Source of the DNA: Rubellicoccus peritrichatus
GTDB taxonomy: Bacteria; Verrucomicrobiota; Verrucomicrobiia; Opitutales; Cerasicoccaceae
DNA: 64,000 nucleotides
NCBI RefSeq assembly: GCF_033100135.1
Contig: NZ_CP136920.1
Location: 2,785,001-2,849,000 of the forward strand
Direction: 5' to 3'
Numbering within the stretch: the stretch's first letter is position 1; the number at the start of each line of letters is the position of its first letter. The notes below the pieces were generated by a model. That model did not search any database, had not been told where the DNA came from, and saw nothing but the letters and a program-made list of their open reading frames with translations. The translations under genes and the position numbers were made by a program. Shown piece by piece: positions 17,718-30,200 of this stretch.

Positions 17718-19496
17718 TTAGACAGCCACCAGCACAATGATGGTCCATCCTGTTGCAGCCAGCAATGCCGCCAAAGAACAAGGCACGATTTGCGTTCGAA
17801 CGTGATCCATCAGGTCACATCCCGTGGCCATGGAACTGAGGACCGTGGTGTCGGAGATCGGTGAGCACTGGTCGCCATAAACACTTCCGTTGATCACCGC
17901 AGCAAAGCAGACGAGCATATACAGATAGGCGTTTTCGATACCAGCACTGCCAGCCAGAGCCCAGGCCAGTGGCATGGCCAGTGGGAAAGTCACCGCGAAG
18001 GTGCCGAAACTCGTTCCGGTTGAGAAGGCAATGAACATGGTCAGGATCTGTAATGCGACCGGGAGAATCCAATAGGGAAGGCTGCCGCCGAGCAGATCAA
18101 CCAGATAAAGGCCTCCGCCGGCTGCCTTGCTGATGCCTCCAATTGTGATGGCAAGCAGCAGAATGACCGAACCGTAGACCACACCCTTCAATCCGTCGGT
18201 GAAGCCGTTAATGACGTTTTTCAGGCTCATGCCACGAATCAGTGTCGAGAGGAACGCGTAGAGCATACCAGCTCCGAAGCCCCAGAGGATCTTGGAACTG
18301 CCCATGAAAATATAGGTCCCGATCGCGATTCCGATGATGAGCAGGATTGGAATGAAGAACTCAATCACATTTGGCTTGTAGCCTTCAGGCACTTTGGCGT
18401 TTTCCAGTTCTTTGGCCAGTAAAGGCTCCGCCCCCGGACGATCCAGCTGGCCGGTTTCGCGTGATCGCTTGATCGCGTCCTTAAAAGTGCGGCTGATGAA
18501 AGGCATTTTATCAATACTCATCAGGAAGGTGAAGAGCACCGCGAAGATCGCGTAAAATGACAAGGGAATGGATTGGTAAAAGAAAGTAATTCGGCTGGCC
18601 TCCGTTGCCAGGAAAGCTGCGCCACCGACATAAATAAAACTCTGAACGTAGAACGGCCAGGCGTTGAAAGGAAGCAACACCGCGATTGGCGAGGCTGTCG
18701 CATCGACGATAAATGAGAGCTCTTCGTGGCTGACTTTTTCCTTGTCTGCGACCGGGCGAACGGTGGTGCCAACCAGAACGGTACTCATCGTGCCACCCTG
18801 GAAGAAAAGGACGCCCAGTCCCCAGGCTACCAATTTGGCCGTTTTGGGTCCACGAACAAAGCGCTTGGTCACCATTTCGGCAAAGGCGAGGGCGGCGCCG
18901 TTTTTGGACCATATTCCCATCAGGCCACCGAGGAACCAGAGGTAAAGCACGAGGATGGTTGCTCCGGTCGAGGTGCCAATGGTCGGAATGAGCACATCTC
19001 CAGTGAGATCATACCGTTGCATCAGCAAGGCTCCGGTCACAATCCCGCCCGCCAGGGCGGTAACCGGTTCACGGGTTATAAAGCAGAGGGCAACTGCGAT
19101 GACTGCAGGCAATAACGACCAGTAGTTGTAGTGACTGCGTGGATTCAGCATGTAGTAATGCGTGACCCTTTCGCCGTCGATCGTCTTTGTCTCTTCAACG
19201 ATTTCGGACTCTTCCGTCGGGAGCGTATTACTTCTTTCGCCCAGCAGGGGCCAGAGCTTTGATTCTGAAACAGGAATGACGTTTTGCAGGATTTGCGGGA
19301 CTTCCCGCTTGATGTAGTAGGCTTGTCCTTCCTCGTTGATTTTAACATCGAGTTGGATCTTTTCGACGAGAAGAGTTGGGTTGATCGTCCGGCCAACGAA
19401 AAAGGCCACCGAAAGGCCGATCACCGTCACCCAGAATCCTGGCGCTTTAAGAAACTTCACGCGGGCCAGACTGTGGAGCCAATTTGAGCATGGCAA
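17718..19496 (-). CDS. NhaC-family Na+/H+ antiporter
   Basis: A 592-residue membrane protein with about twelve helices. It fits the NhaC family (IT superfamily), with segments such as FLGGLMGIWSKNGAA, GLGVLFFQGGTMSTVLVGTT, FSTGTSFGTFAVTFPLAMP and NGSVYGDQCSPISDTTVLSS, the last being very typical of this family. It would exchange Na+ for H+, or carry a related ion-coupled solute, at the inner membrane. Unusual is an N-terminal extension: helix 1 (about 20-37) is followed by roughly 80 hydrophilic residues, probably periplasmic, before helix 2. The exact substrate cannot be told from sequence. The gene is not in a clear operon. Confidence 0.9.
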   Translation of the reverse strand: MPCSNWLHSLARVKFLKAPGFWVTVIGLSVAFFVGRTINPTLLVEKIQLDVKINEEGQAYYIKREVPQILQNVIPVSESKLWPLLGERSNTLPTEESEIVEETKTIDGERVTHYYMLNPRSHYNYWSLLPAVIAVALCFITREPVTALAGGIVTGALLMQRYDLTGDVLIPTIGTSTGATILVLYLWFLGGLMGIWSKNGAALAFAEMVTKRFVRGPKTAKLVAWGLGVLFFQGGTMSTVLVGTTVRPVADKEKVSHEELSFIVDATASPIAVLLPFNAWPFYVQSFIYVGGAAFLATEASRITFFYQSIPLSFYAIFAVLFTFLMSIDKMPFISRTFKDAIKRSRETGQLDRPGAEPLLAKELENAKVPEGYKPNVIEFFIPILLIIGIAIGTYIFMGSSKILWGFGAGMLYAFLSTLIRGMSLKNVINGFTDGLKGVVYGSVILLLAITIGGISKAAGGGLYLVDLLGGSLPYWILPVALQILTMFIAFSTGTSFGTFAVTFPLAMPLAWALAGSAGIENAYLYMLVCFAAVINGSVYGDQCSPISDTTVLSSMATGCDLMDHVRTQIVPCSLAALLAATGWTIIVLVAV

Positions 19497-19558
19497 GGCG
19501 TTAGTAGGCGTCTTACTCTACGGGATAAGTTTGAGAGGGATGCGCGTTATAAATTCTT

Positions 19559-22225
19559 CTATTGTGCATACTTCCAGGTATCATCACTGTAGTCATAATA
19601 CCAGGGATAGAGTAGGGCGTTGGAGTAGAGCCAGGTGTCAGTCTCGCTGATGTATAGGAAAGCGTTGTCGGGCGTCGAATCAGCTGAAGCAAATACCCAG
19701 GAATCAAAGTCATTGAGGTAATTCCATTGCGGACTGTCACTCAGATAAAATGCCCACTGTTTGAAGTCGTAGTAATAGCGCCAGCCATCGGCTTCCAGTG
19801 GTTGGTCAGCGACGAAACTGCCTAGATAACGATTCACGCCATCTCCGGTTTTTTCTACAAGGTCGATGACATCCCAGGTGAGCAGCCAGGGGTCGGAGCT
19901 TTCAAATACAGTTGGAATCCAGGAAGGCTGGTCTACAGATAGGTCTCGATTATAAATGATCGGTTGAATCTGAAAACTGCTATATGGTGAACTGTCCGGT
20001 AATAAAGGATAGTTCCAGGTAAAGGTTGTGGCATTCTGCTCAATTGAAGTTTGAGTCGAGGTCGTGCTGATGCTGCCAGTGAAGTTGAAGAGCGACGCAA
20101 GACCGGCCGTACCATTGAGCTCATTCGTTATGGTTGAAGTGTAAGTGACCAGGTCAGAGCTGGATAGTGTTTCGGCAGAAGCACTATTGACGGATGCCGC
20201 GATGGTTTGAACTCCATTATAAAGTAGTGCGCCCAACCCCGTCGTAGCGGTCGTCGGCTGATTCTGCCAGTCTTCGATATCAGTTAGCAATGGCCAGCTC
20301 GCGATGGTGTTGTCACCGTCAGAGACCGGAAAGGTTCTTAAAGGTGCAATGGAGTTATTGATTTCGGCATTGGGGTCACTCAATTGAAAAGGAAACGAAA
20401 CGATGTCTGACCCTGAAAACCATTGCGCCAGTGTATTAAACCCTAAGTCGGTACCATCGTAGGCTTGGACTGCGTAAAGCCCTTGCTCAATCTGTGGCGT
20501 TGAAACGATGAGTAAGCCTTGGTTGGAAAGATAATTGTAAGAACCATCGGAGTCAGCCACGTTTTGGATAGCAAAACTCAAGCTGACACTCTCCCCGGTG
20601 GTTGTCGCAGCTAGTGTAGTATTCTTGAAACCTGCTGAAGCCTTGATCAGTTTACCATCTGTTCCAACACTCATGCCAATGCTCGTCTGGTTACTTATGG
20701 TATTACTTTCGCTATCTTCAGTGGAGTAGTTAATTTCAAGGATTGGTGTAACCGTCGAGCCCGTCTGCTTTGATACGAAGGGTGGAATCCCGGTGACGAC
20801 TCCAAGTAGAGTCCAGCTTTCGGCGAGCGCGAATTGATCATGCACCGACAGCGTGGTGTATTGATTTGTATTTACAAATTGAGTGTTTGTGTTGACCGGG
20901 GTCAACTGCATGGTGACCGAGCTGGTGATCGCGTTCCCAAAGCTCTTACCGCCGAAACTCGCATAAGAAAGGTATTGGCTTAATTGCTGGTAGTTTGCCT
21001 CGCCTGAAATCGGTGCCATTGCATTGAAGACCGTCCATGACGTTCCAGCGGTCGGAGTCCATTCTGTGCCAAGTTCTTGCCAAAAATATTCCGTACCACC
21101 ACTGTCCGATCCATAGGAGAGAAGCTCAGGAGGCTGGCTTATATCAAAGGTTTCCGGCAGCGCAATCTGCGCAGAATAAGTCAACGGAGTGGATGGATTT
21201 TGAGTAACCTGATAAAAGACGGTTAATGAATTCACAGCGTTTGTCCCGGTAGCCGGACCATAGGCAATACGTACCCTTGGCAGGGAATAACTGCTGCCCC
21301 AGACAGGCAGACTGAAAACAACTTGTGGCATATCATCGGCAGTGGTGATGCCAGGTTGCCAGAGATACACGGCCATCTCTAGATTTCCTGAAAAGTCGTA
21401 ACCGATGGCTGAAATGGCAATAACTTCAGTTGGTAATGGCGCCGAGTCAGAGCTATCGCTCAAGGTTGCATTGCATGCGTCGATGCTCTGCAGTTGTGCG
21501 TTAAAAGTATCGAGGAGCAGGGTGCTGGTTGAAAAATCGAGTTCCGATTCATCATTCTCTGTCACATCAATGACGTTTAGGACATTGGATTCGTTGGAAA
21601 CAAACAATTGCAATGCATCGCCTATAGGCGCGATCGCCAGGTCAAAGATCTCGTCCCTTGAATCATAATTGGCCGTTGGGATATCATTATATGCCGAGAA
21701 CGTTGGCGCACCCTCATTCGATGGAACACTCATCCGTGTATATCGAAATTGCGTATTGCCTCCGGCATCGACATCATGGTCAGTGTCCGTGTTGACAAAG
21801 AAAAGGTAGGGATTGTTGTTTAGAATCCCGGAAGCGATAAAGTACTGGTTATAATCATCATCTGCAGCAACAGGATAATCCGGCAGTGCCAGTTTTGTAG
21901 GGTTATCATATGTGAGGAAACTGAGGCCATCATCAGGGTCAAGCGCCGTGCCACCATAATATACCGCTGGACCGTATTTTACTTTGAAGGGGTCAGTGCC
22001 ATCGGATTCGTTGAAAAATAGATAATAGCGGTCTCCATAGTATAACCCGCTGGAGCGGCCCAAATAGCTGTTTACTCCCTGGCTGCTATCCATGTCCAGA
22101 TTACCACTGGTAACGCCAAGCAATGTGGCAGGTGGCGGATCCTGGGAAAAAGCGTTTGTCGCAAATGCTAGCGATATAGCAATGCACGTTAGTGTTTTGG
22201 TGAACACCGATGTAGTAGATTTCAT
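19559..22225 (-). CDS. Large secreted protein with C-terminal Trp/Tyr repeats
   Basis: An 888-residue protein with a signal peptide (MKSTTSVFTKTLTCIAISLA, cleavage near NAFSQD). The start at 22225 is taken because it opens the signal peptide; an in-frame ATG 48 bases upstream adds residues with no signal character. The long middle part is beta-rich and Ser/Thr-rich with no family I can name. The last 90 residues carry spaced aromatic motifs: GWRYYYDFKQWAFYL, WNYLNDFDSWVFA, FLYISETDTWLY and WYYDYSDDTWKY. A similar pattern opens the protein at 23405-24841. Such aromatic repeats may bind glycans or the cell surface; this is inference. It lies beside the exbD pair, on the opposite strand. Confidence 0.8.
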   Translation of the reverse strand: MKSTTSVFTKTLTCIAISLAFATNAFSQDPPPATLLGVTSGNLDMDSSQGVNSYLGRSSGLYYGDRYYLFFNESDGTDPFKVKYGPAVYYGGTALDPDDGLSFLTYDNPTKLALPDYPVAADDDYNQYFIASGILNNNPYLFFVNTDTDHDVDAGGNTQFRYTRMSVPSNEGAPTFSAYNDIPTANYDSRDEIFDLAIAPIGDALQLFVSNESNVLNVIDVTENDESELDFSTSTLLLDTFNAQLQSIDACNATLSDSSDSAPLPTEVIAISAIGYDFSGNLEMAVYLWQPGITTADDMPQVVFSLPVWGSSYSLPRVRIAYGPATGTNAVNSLTVFYQVTQNPSTPLTYSAQIALPETFDISQPPELLSYGSDSGGTEYFWQELGTEWTPTAGTSWTVFNAMAPISGEANYQQLSQYLSYASFGGKSFGNAITSSVTMQLTPVNTNTQFVNTNQYTTLSVHDQFALAESWTLLGVVTGIPPFVSKQTGSTVTPILEINYSTEDSESNTISNQTSIGMSVGTDGKLIKASAGFKNTTLAATTTGESVSLSFAIQNVADSDGSYNYLSNQGLLIVSTPQIEQGLYAVQAYDGTDLGFNTLAQWFSGSDIVSFPFQLSDPNAEINNSIAPLRTFPVSDGDNTIASWPLLTDIEDWQNQPTTATTGLGALLYNGVQTIAASVNSASAETLSSSDLVTYTSTITNELNGTAGLASLFNFTGSISTTSTQTSIEQNATTFTWNYPLLPDSSPYSSFQIQPIIYNRDLSVDQPSWIPTVFESSDPWLLTWDVIDLVEKTGDGVNRYLGSFVADQPLEADGWRYYYDFKQWAFYLSDSPQWNYLNDFDSWVFASADSTPDNAFLYISETDTWLYSNALLYPWYYDYSDDTWKYAQ

Positions 22226-22543
22226 GTGAAGTTTATGAGTAGTGTACCTTGAAGAAGGTATATTAAGAGTCAATTGACATGATCTTATTCCGGAAAATGC
22301 TCAATGATCATAGCTTTTTCAAAAGTATTCTGATTGAAAGCCGAGTATATTTTATAAGGCCCTAGTTTCAAGGGACTTGATCGGCTATTTGATTTGTGAA
22401 TCGATCGAAATACCCCGTTTTTCGAGGATTAGATCGGTTTAACTGAAACCTGTCGTTACATTGGTGTGACGATTGCTGCATTAGGTCTGGGTGAGACCGT
22501 TTTTACTCGCCGACTCAATGTTCAATTATTCAAATCACACAAA

Positions 22544-22960
22544 ATGGCAATTAAGCGCAGAAAGAAAGAATACCCGGAAGAGGACTTCCAGATGGCACCA
22601 ATGATTGATATGGTGTTCCTCTTGCTGGTATTCTTTATGTGCGTCAGTACGCTGGCCCAGGCCGAGAAAAATGTGAAGCTTGAGCTTCCTGAGTCTGAGG
22701 AAAGCGATGTGCCAGAGGATTTATCGGATCGGGGAACGGTTTCAGTCGATGCATCCGGTCAGCCTTATCTTGGAGCGAAGGCTGTTTCGCTGGAAGAAAT
22801 GAAAGCAACCATCACGGCTTCGTTGAAAGAAAATCCGCGCCTTCGCATTCAAGTGCGTGCGGATCAGGCAGCGAACTACGGTGATATTAAAAAGATCCTC
22901 AAAGCCTGCTCTGAGGCTGGAGCCTACGAAGTCATTTACGCGACTTACCAATCCCGATGA
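22544..22960 (+). CDS. exbD: ExbD/TolR-family protein (first of a pair)
   Basis: A 138-residue protein with a short basic cytoplasmic N-terminus, one membrane helix (about 18-40) and a periplasmic domain. The helix begins MAPMIDMVFLLLVFFM with the proton-channel Asp at residue 22, as in ExbD/TolR. With ExbB/TolQ such proteins use the proton motive force to drive TonB or TolA. The ATG at 22544 fits the family N-terminus; the frame stays open to 22466 but that extension is not typical. The stop overlaps the start of a second exbD (ATGA). No exbB or tonB gene lies nearby. Confidence 0.9.
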   Translation: MAIKRRKKEYPEEDFQMAPMIDMVFLLLVFFMCVSTLAQAEKNVKLELPESEESDVPEDLSDRGTVSVDASGQPYLGAKAVSLEEMKATITASLKENPRLRIQVRADQAANYGDIKKILKACSEAGAYEVIYATYQSR

Positions 22961-23397
22961 TTCAGCGAAAGAAAAGGCCGGAAGAAAAGGTCACGATTCC
23001 CATCGCGCCAATGATCGACTGTGTCTTTCTACTGCTGATTTACTTTATGGTCTCCTCCACATTGCAACGCCAGGAAGCGGATATCAGCTTTCAGCTGCCG
23101 GGCACTGTTGAGCAGGATGAGCCGCTTGAAATGCCGGACGAGCAGATCATCGAGATCACGGATCAGGGACAGGTCATCGTCAATGACTACAAGTATGACA
23201 ATCCGCAGTCAGCCCGTTACATCGAGCTGGCCTCCATGCTGACCCGTTTTCGTCAAGCTTCCGACGCCAACCAGGTCGAAGCCCTTGTGACGGTTGCCCC
23301 GTCAGATGGAACGGCCCACCAGATGATCATTAAGGTGATGGACGCAATATCCCTTGCTGGGATCGAGGGCGTGAACTTCTCTTTTGGTGAAGAGTAG
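22957..23397 (+). CDS. exbD: ExbD/TolR-family protein (second of a pair)
   Basis: A 146-residue protein with basic N-terminus, one helix with the motif IAPMIDCVFLLLIYFM (Asp at residue 21) and a periplasmic C-terminal domain. It is a paralogue of the preceding gene, differing strongly in the periplasmic part, which is more acidic (EQDEPLEMPDEQIIEI). The four-base overlap with the first exbD implies co-translation and probably a heteromeric channel. It ends 8 bases before a convergent gene. In many gliding or TonB systems two ExbD paralogues follow one ExbB, but here the ExbB is absent. Confidence 0.9.
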   Translation: MIQRKKRPEEKVTIPIAPMIDCVFLLLIYFMVSSTLQRQEADISFQLPGTVEQDEPLEMPDEQIIEITDQGQVIVNDYKYDNPQSARYIELASMLTRFRQASDANQVEALVTVAPSDGTAHQMIIKVMDAISLAGIEGVNFSFGEE

Positions 23398-23404
23398 AGT
23401 AATT

Positions 23405-24841
23405 TTAATTCGTCAGGTAGGCAGTGCTAAGCGGCCCAACCAGAATCGTTTCCATATCTGAGCGCATACCCGGAAAGAGCTGTTCATTGATGGATGTCTG
23501 GACTGAGCTGGCAATTGTAGGAAGCTGGTCTTTGAGATATGTGGTTCCGTAAGTCACTGCATCAACACCCAGGGCAACGAGAAGAATGGCATTCAGTGTA
23601 TTGATCGTTTCACCAAGAGCTGTGTTATTGTCGATGATACTCTGAACCACAGCAGTGGCATCATTTAAATGAATCGTCAGGTTCGAAATTGTAATGCACT
23701 GGACTCGCCAGCCACGAACAGGATTGTCGATCAATCCAGAACATCCGGCCACTATATTCAGGTCGAAAGTCAATTTTGCCGGCACTGTGATTGGAGTGAA
23801 ATCGTAGGTTGTCGCGCTATCCGGAATGTCCTTTCCTGCACAAGTTTGCTTTGTCTGGATTTTCAGGCCATTGATCGCGATGTTACTTGTGCTGACACTT
23901 GCGTTCCAGGTAAGCGTGGTCGAGCCATTGGGGTCTTCCTGAAAATTGATTTGTTCGTTGGCAGGAACGGTTGCGTTGTATGCCGTGTAATAGCTTTGGC
24001 AGTCGATGGTTGAGCCAGTTGGTTCAGAGCCGAAAAATTCCATTCCCTCAATACCATCAACGATCGCATCGCCTACGCCAGTGATTGAGGCAAATGTGAC
24101 CATGAATTCTTCCATGATATTGGCAATGGGAGGACCAGTAATGAAACTCTCAAGGTCTGTGCCAATTGATGGGTCCGGGCAGGGATAAGGGCCTGATATA
24201 TGGGTGTCTAGCGTTTCGCTGGGGACAGGATTGTTGGTCATTGGCAGATTGTTCAGTGTCCCAGTCGTGGTTACGTTTGTCTGAGGATCGGTTGAACACA
24301 TCTCAATATTGTCGATTTCCGAACGCAGCAGGTCGTTAAGTTTTGATGCCAGACTCACCTCGTTGGCTATGACGGTATCATTGTAGCACGTGTTGTTTTC
24401 CCCTGAATCTGATGTGCTGGTGGGATCTTTGCCCCAAATTGCATACTTGGATGCGTTTGGAAGGATACTGGATGCGGCAAAAGCATCTTCGCTTAATGTC
24501 TGCATGAAGAAACCGGTATCACCGCGATAACTTAATCTGAGCCAGGCGCTTTTCCCATTGTCATAAAAATATGGGAAACTCTCGCGGTCAACATAGACCC
24601 ATTCCCCTTGATGAGAGACGTTTTGGCCATTCAGGTCCTTGGTGAAAAGAAAATCTCTGCCTTGGAAATTGGTGATGTACCATCGGTCGAGCTCATAAGA
24701 ATACAAAAATGGTAGATTGCCGATATAGGCCCAGCCTTCTACCCGAGGATGCGAATAGCCATAGGTTTTGCCCAAGCTTAGGAACAGCAGTAGGACAAAG
24801 CCCGGAAATACACGGAAGTTTGCAGAAGTGAATCGATGCAT
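23405..24841 (-). CDS. Secreted protein with N-terminal Trp/Tyr repeats
   Basis: A 478-residue exported protein with an N-terminal signal (cleavage near KTYGYS, about residue 29). Residues 30-130 have spaced aromatic motifs: EGWAYIGNLPFLYSYELDRW, GEWVYVDRESFPYFYDNG and a following WLRL. The rest (about 140-478) contains several Cys (for example in NTCYND, KQTCAGKD and VAGCSGL) that may form disulfides, and has no family I recognise. Its aromatic part resembles the C-terminal part of the neighbour at 19559-22225. The two genes flank the exbD pair. A cell-surface role is likely from the signal peptide, but the function is unknown. Confidence 0.78.
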   Translation of the reverse strand: MHRFTSANFRVFPGFVLLLFLSLGKTYGYSHPRVEGWAYIGNLPFLYSYELDRWYITNFQGRDFLFTKDLNGQNVSHQGEWVYVDRESFPYFYDNGKSAWLRLSYRGDTGFFMQTLSEDAFAASSILPNASKYAIWGKDPTSTSDSGENNTCYNDTVIANEVSLASKLNDLLRSEIDNIEMCSTDPQTNVTTTGTLNNLPMTNNPVPSETLDTHISGPYPCPDPSIGTDLESFITGPPIANIMEEFMVTFASITGVGDAIVDGIEGMEFFGSEPTGSTIDCQSYYTAYNATVPANEQINFQEDPNGSTTLTWNASVSTSNIAINGLKIQTKQTCAGKDIPDSATTYDFTPITVPAKLTFDLNIVAGCSGLIDNPVRGWRVQCITISNLTIHLNDATAVVQSIIDNNTALGETINTLNAILLVALGVDAVTYGTTYLKDQLPTIASSVQTSINEQLFPGMRSDMETILVGPLSTAYLTN

Positions 24842-25066
24842 TGGTAGTGAGCGGAGTTAATTTAATAGAAGTAGGGTTATGTCCTTATGTGATGTGAGTG
24901 GGTAGAGAGTGAGATTATTCCAGCGTAAAATCAAATCAAACTTTGGGTTCAATTGTCGAAAAAAACTTACTCGTACTTTATTTGCAGATTGATTGAAGGG
25001 GTAAAACTTGTTTGCGCGGTGACAGTTGAAATTGACAGGTCCTTTCAACTCCTTTGCATTGTCTGA

Positions 25067-25160
25067 AATGGGGTGTCCCGCGCGTGGGGCTGAGATGGTG
25101 AGGCGATCGCTCACTGGACTCTTGGAACCTGATGCGGGTCATGCCGCCGGAGGGAAAAGC
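25067..25160 (+). promoter_or_regulatory. TPP riboswitch (THI element)
   Basis: The conserved pieces are in order: GGGGTGTCCCG, then GGGGCTGAGATGG, a variable helix (GGCGATCGCTC), then CTTGGAACCTGATGCGGGTC and ATGCCGCCGGAGGGAAAAG. The CTGAGA and ACCTGAT boxes are the thiamine pyrophosphate contact sites. It lies upstream of thiC, its classic target. The 3' strand ends in CCGGAGGGAAAAG, which can also act as a ribosome site for an ATG at 25162, so control is more likely at translation than at a terminator. No strong intrinsic terminator is seen before thiC. Confidence 0.93.
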
Positions 25161-25161
25161 A

Positions 25162-25275
25162 ATGTTTAACACGAAAATGCAGAGATGTCAGGAAACCGCC
25201 GCAGATGGATTGCGGGCGGATGGCGTGTCTCACAACTTCAAACCACTGCAGGCCTGGCTGTGTCAACCTGCCTGA
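25162..25275 (+). CDS. Possible 37-residue leader ORF behind the TPP riboswitch
   Basis: An ATG at 25162 sits 7 bases after GGAGGG at the 3' end of the riboswitch and opens a frame of 37 codons ending with TGA at 25275, 11 bases before the thiC ATG. The peptide begins MFNTKMQRCQETAADG and ends LQAWLCQPA. It has no known motif. Ligand binding would hide its ribosome site. If translated, it could couple riboswitch state to thiC. It could also be chance, as there is no independent evidence of coding. thiC itself has no strong ribosome site just upstream. Confidence 0.35.
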   Translation: MFNTKMQRCQETAADGLRADGVSHNFKPLQAWLCQPA

Positions 25276-25280
25276 AATAA

Positions 25281-27206
<1,926 letters not shown>

Positions 27207-27221
27207 GTTTGTTTTTAACAA

Positions 27222-27259
27222 AAAGGCGGAGCCGGGTTAATACACCGGCTTCCGCCTTG
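27222..27259 (+). terminator. Intrinsic terminator-like hairpin after thiC
   Basis: AAAGGCGGAGCCGG and CCGGCTTCCGCCTT form a GC-rich stem of about 13 pairs with one bulged base and a 10-base loop, 15 bases after the thiC stop. A long T-run is lacking downstream on +, while A-rich sequence precedes it (AACAAAAAGG), so it could also act for the convergent gene on the minus strand as a two-way terminator. Confidence 0.7.
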
Positions 27260-27286
27260 GAGAACCCTTTGCAGTATTAGATTAGC

Positions 27287-30200
27287 TTACGGAGCTGGTA
27301 CAAATTTTACGCCGTCGGCGATAACGAATCCGCTGGTGCCGTCGTTTTTGATCGTGACGCTTCCTGTTGACCCTGCGTCGAAGTTGAAGACTCCAATCAG
27401 CACCCAGGTTGCATCGTCTATGGTTTGGTCTTTGTAGACGGTTTGCGTTCCCGCGGTGGAGACCACTTCAAAGGGAACATTGTTGGACCGGTCATTGGCA
27501 GCTGTCCATCGTGCAAACACTTCATAGTTACCAGCATTCGGCAATGTCGGGGTGTAGGTCACGGATTTACTTCCTTTGGCAGTGTTTCCATCGTGATAGT
27601 AATTAGTGCCAATGTATCCAGAATGGTATGTGCTGCTGTTCCACGAGCCAGTCAGCGTGATGCCTGAACTATCGGATGAATCCATAATGATCTCAGGTGG
27701 GCCAACATAGGTCAGTCGTATTCCGTCAGCAATTACGTAGCCATTCGTCCCGGTGTTGCTGATCATGATGTTGCCCGAAGTGCCGGCATTGAACTGATAA
27801 GTCCCCTGGGTTCCTTGCGTGCTTAAGGGAACCCAGACGCCTCCATCGACCTGTTGATCTACCACGAGGTAGTCAACGCCGTAAGCATGTGTGATATCTA
27901 TTGGTGCATTGCTTGCGCGACTTGAGTCTGAGGTCCAGCGGGCGGAAACCTGATACGTTCCAGTAATCGGTATTTGCGGAGTGTAGGTTACGGATTTGCT
28001 TCCTTTGGCGGTGTCGCCATCGTGAGAATAGTCGCTGCCATAATATCCTGCCGTGTATGTGCTGGATGTCCAAGAGCCTGTAAAGGCCACACCAGTCATA
28101 TCGGTATTGTCCATAATGATTTCGGTCGGCACGTAAGCAAACTTTACCGCATCGACTATGACATAACCATTGGTTCCGGTTGTTCCGATTTCGACATATC
28201 CACTCGATCCGACGTTGAATGTGTAAGTCCCGATTGTGACCCAGGCACCGCCATTGGCAGTTTGGTCAACCTGGACGGCATCTGTGCCGTTGGCGTGCAC
28301 TACATCGATTGGGACGTTGGAGGCCCGGTTCGTATCAGAAGTCCACCAGACGGAGACTTCGTAGCTGCCTGTTTCTAAAATCTGCGGGGTAAAGGTTGCC
28401 GATTTGTTACCCTTGTTGGTGTCGCCATCGTGACTGTAGTTGGTGCCGTAATATCCGGATGTCCAGCTGCTGTCGGTCCAGGCTCCGATAAACGAAACGC
28501 CTGTCAAGGACTCGTTATCGAGGATAATATCATCGGGGGTTGAGCCAGGAGGCTGCGGATCGTCTGACTTTTCACCATAGACCGCAATTGGAATGCTGAA
28601 TCCATCATTCAGTTTTACAATGAATGCTCCGCGGAGGATATCATCCGGAGCTGATGAATTGTAGCTGGCAGGAGTTCTTTGGGCTGCAATCGTATGATCG
28701 ACCGTTACCGAAAACTGGAGGCTTCCGCTGGCAGGTAAGGTTCCAGATGCAGGTGTCACAGTAAGCCAGTCAAATGCATCATTTTTAAGAATGGTGTATG
28801 TGATTGCGGCATCGGGATTGGTGATCGTTACATTGGCAGTCGTTGCATAGCTGTTTGGTTTGTAGATCACTTCCACTTCGCTCACATCGCTGCGTTGATT
28901 GATTGGGCGGTGTGGTAACATTGCATTACTTCCATGTTCAAGTGCACCCATGTCCGGAGCGGTCCCGACATACCCATCGGAAAAGTTTGGAATGATCTCG
29001 CCCGCATCAATGCCTTCGCTGCCGGTGGCCAGGTTGAAGTCTCCATCAGGGATGCTTTCGAAGGTGGGCAGTTTGTCCAGGATGCCATTCGGTTCCTGCC
29101 CCGAGGCGACATTCAATTGCCCTTGGTTGTTGGCATAGGCTGTGTTGATGATCATATCATAATCGTAGTCACTCAACGGATCCTTGTAATTATCCGTGAT
29201 CCCATACTTGCCGCCACTGTAGGTGGTCCAGGTATAGAAAAGATTGTTGCGGGTACGTGCTTGATACTTGCCTGTGACGCCGCCACTGCCACCTATACCA
29301 AGTGATGCATTGTGACTGGTATTATTGAAGGCAAGGAAGGGTGAAAGCGGAGGATTGGGAGAGCCATAGCCGGCCTTGATTGCTGTATTTTTGTTTCCAT
29401 GAATGTCTCCCAGATTTACGAATAAATTTTGAAAGACATAGGAGGGGCCACGCATGGTTGGGGCTACGCTCATGCCGGCATAGGTGCCTTCAACTCGGTT
29501 GCGGAAAAATTTCACATTGGTTTGCCCTCCGTCGATTTCTGTTCCGTCGTCATTTCCATAGGCTAGAAAGTTTCCGTAGATGTCACTGTTGCTGTGAAAA
29601 CCTCCGGCCGCGCTGCCATTATAGTCTCCCTCAATTGCGTCGTTCCATCGCTTGGCATCACTTCCGATAAAGTCGTTGTAGCGAACGACGATTTGTCCCC
29701 GGACTGAAGCAGTGGGATGATTCCCCCAGGCGTAAAATGCATTTGGGCCATTGGGATGATTACTTCCGGCGCCATCGGACCAGGCATTGGAAGTGGGGCG
29801 GGGGTCGTGAACATAGCAGCGCTCCACAAGGATGACACCGGATTGCTTGAGGTAAATGGCGCTGTCATAATTGATCAGATTATTAGTATTGTTCTCATAC
29901 CAGCGCCCGTTGCTTCTTGGTTGCGCCTCCGGTTGGCGACCCCAACCGGAAATATCACAGTTAACGATGCGGATGTGATGATTTTGAAATCCCCTTATCC
30001 CATGAAGTCTGCCACCGCGTATTATGAGATTTTCAAGTATGATGTAGCCTTTCCAGTTAGCGATCTGAAGCGCATAGTCTTCAACATATCCCGCATCAAT
30101 AACCGTCGTTCCGTCTCCTACGATTTTAACCCAACCATCGGTTGCGTTACCACCACTGCTGACAACCAGATTTGTGTCTGTGGTGGGGTCGTAGAGGTCG

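Noticed and set aside
22484-22505. GGTCT-GGGTG-AGACC followed by GTTTTTA upstream of the exbD pair, terminator or attenuator
   Set aside because: The stem has only five pairs and there is no leader logic; too weak to call.
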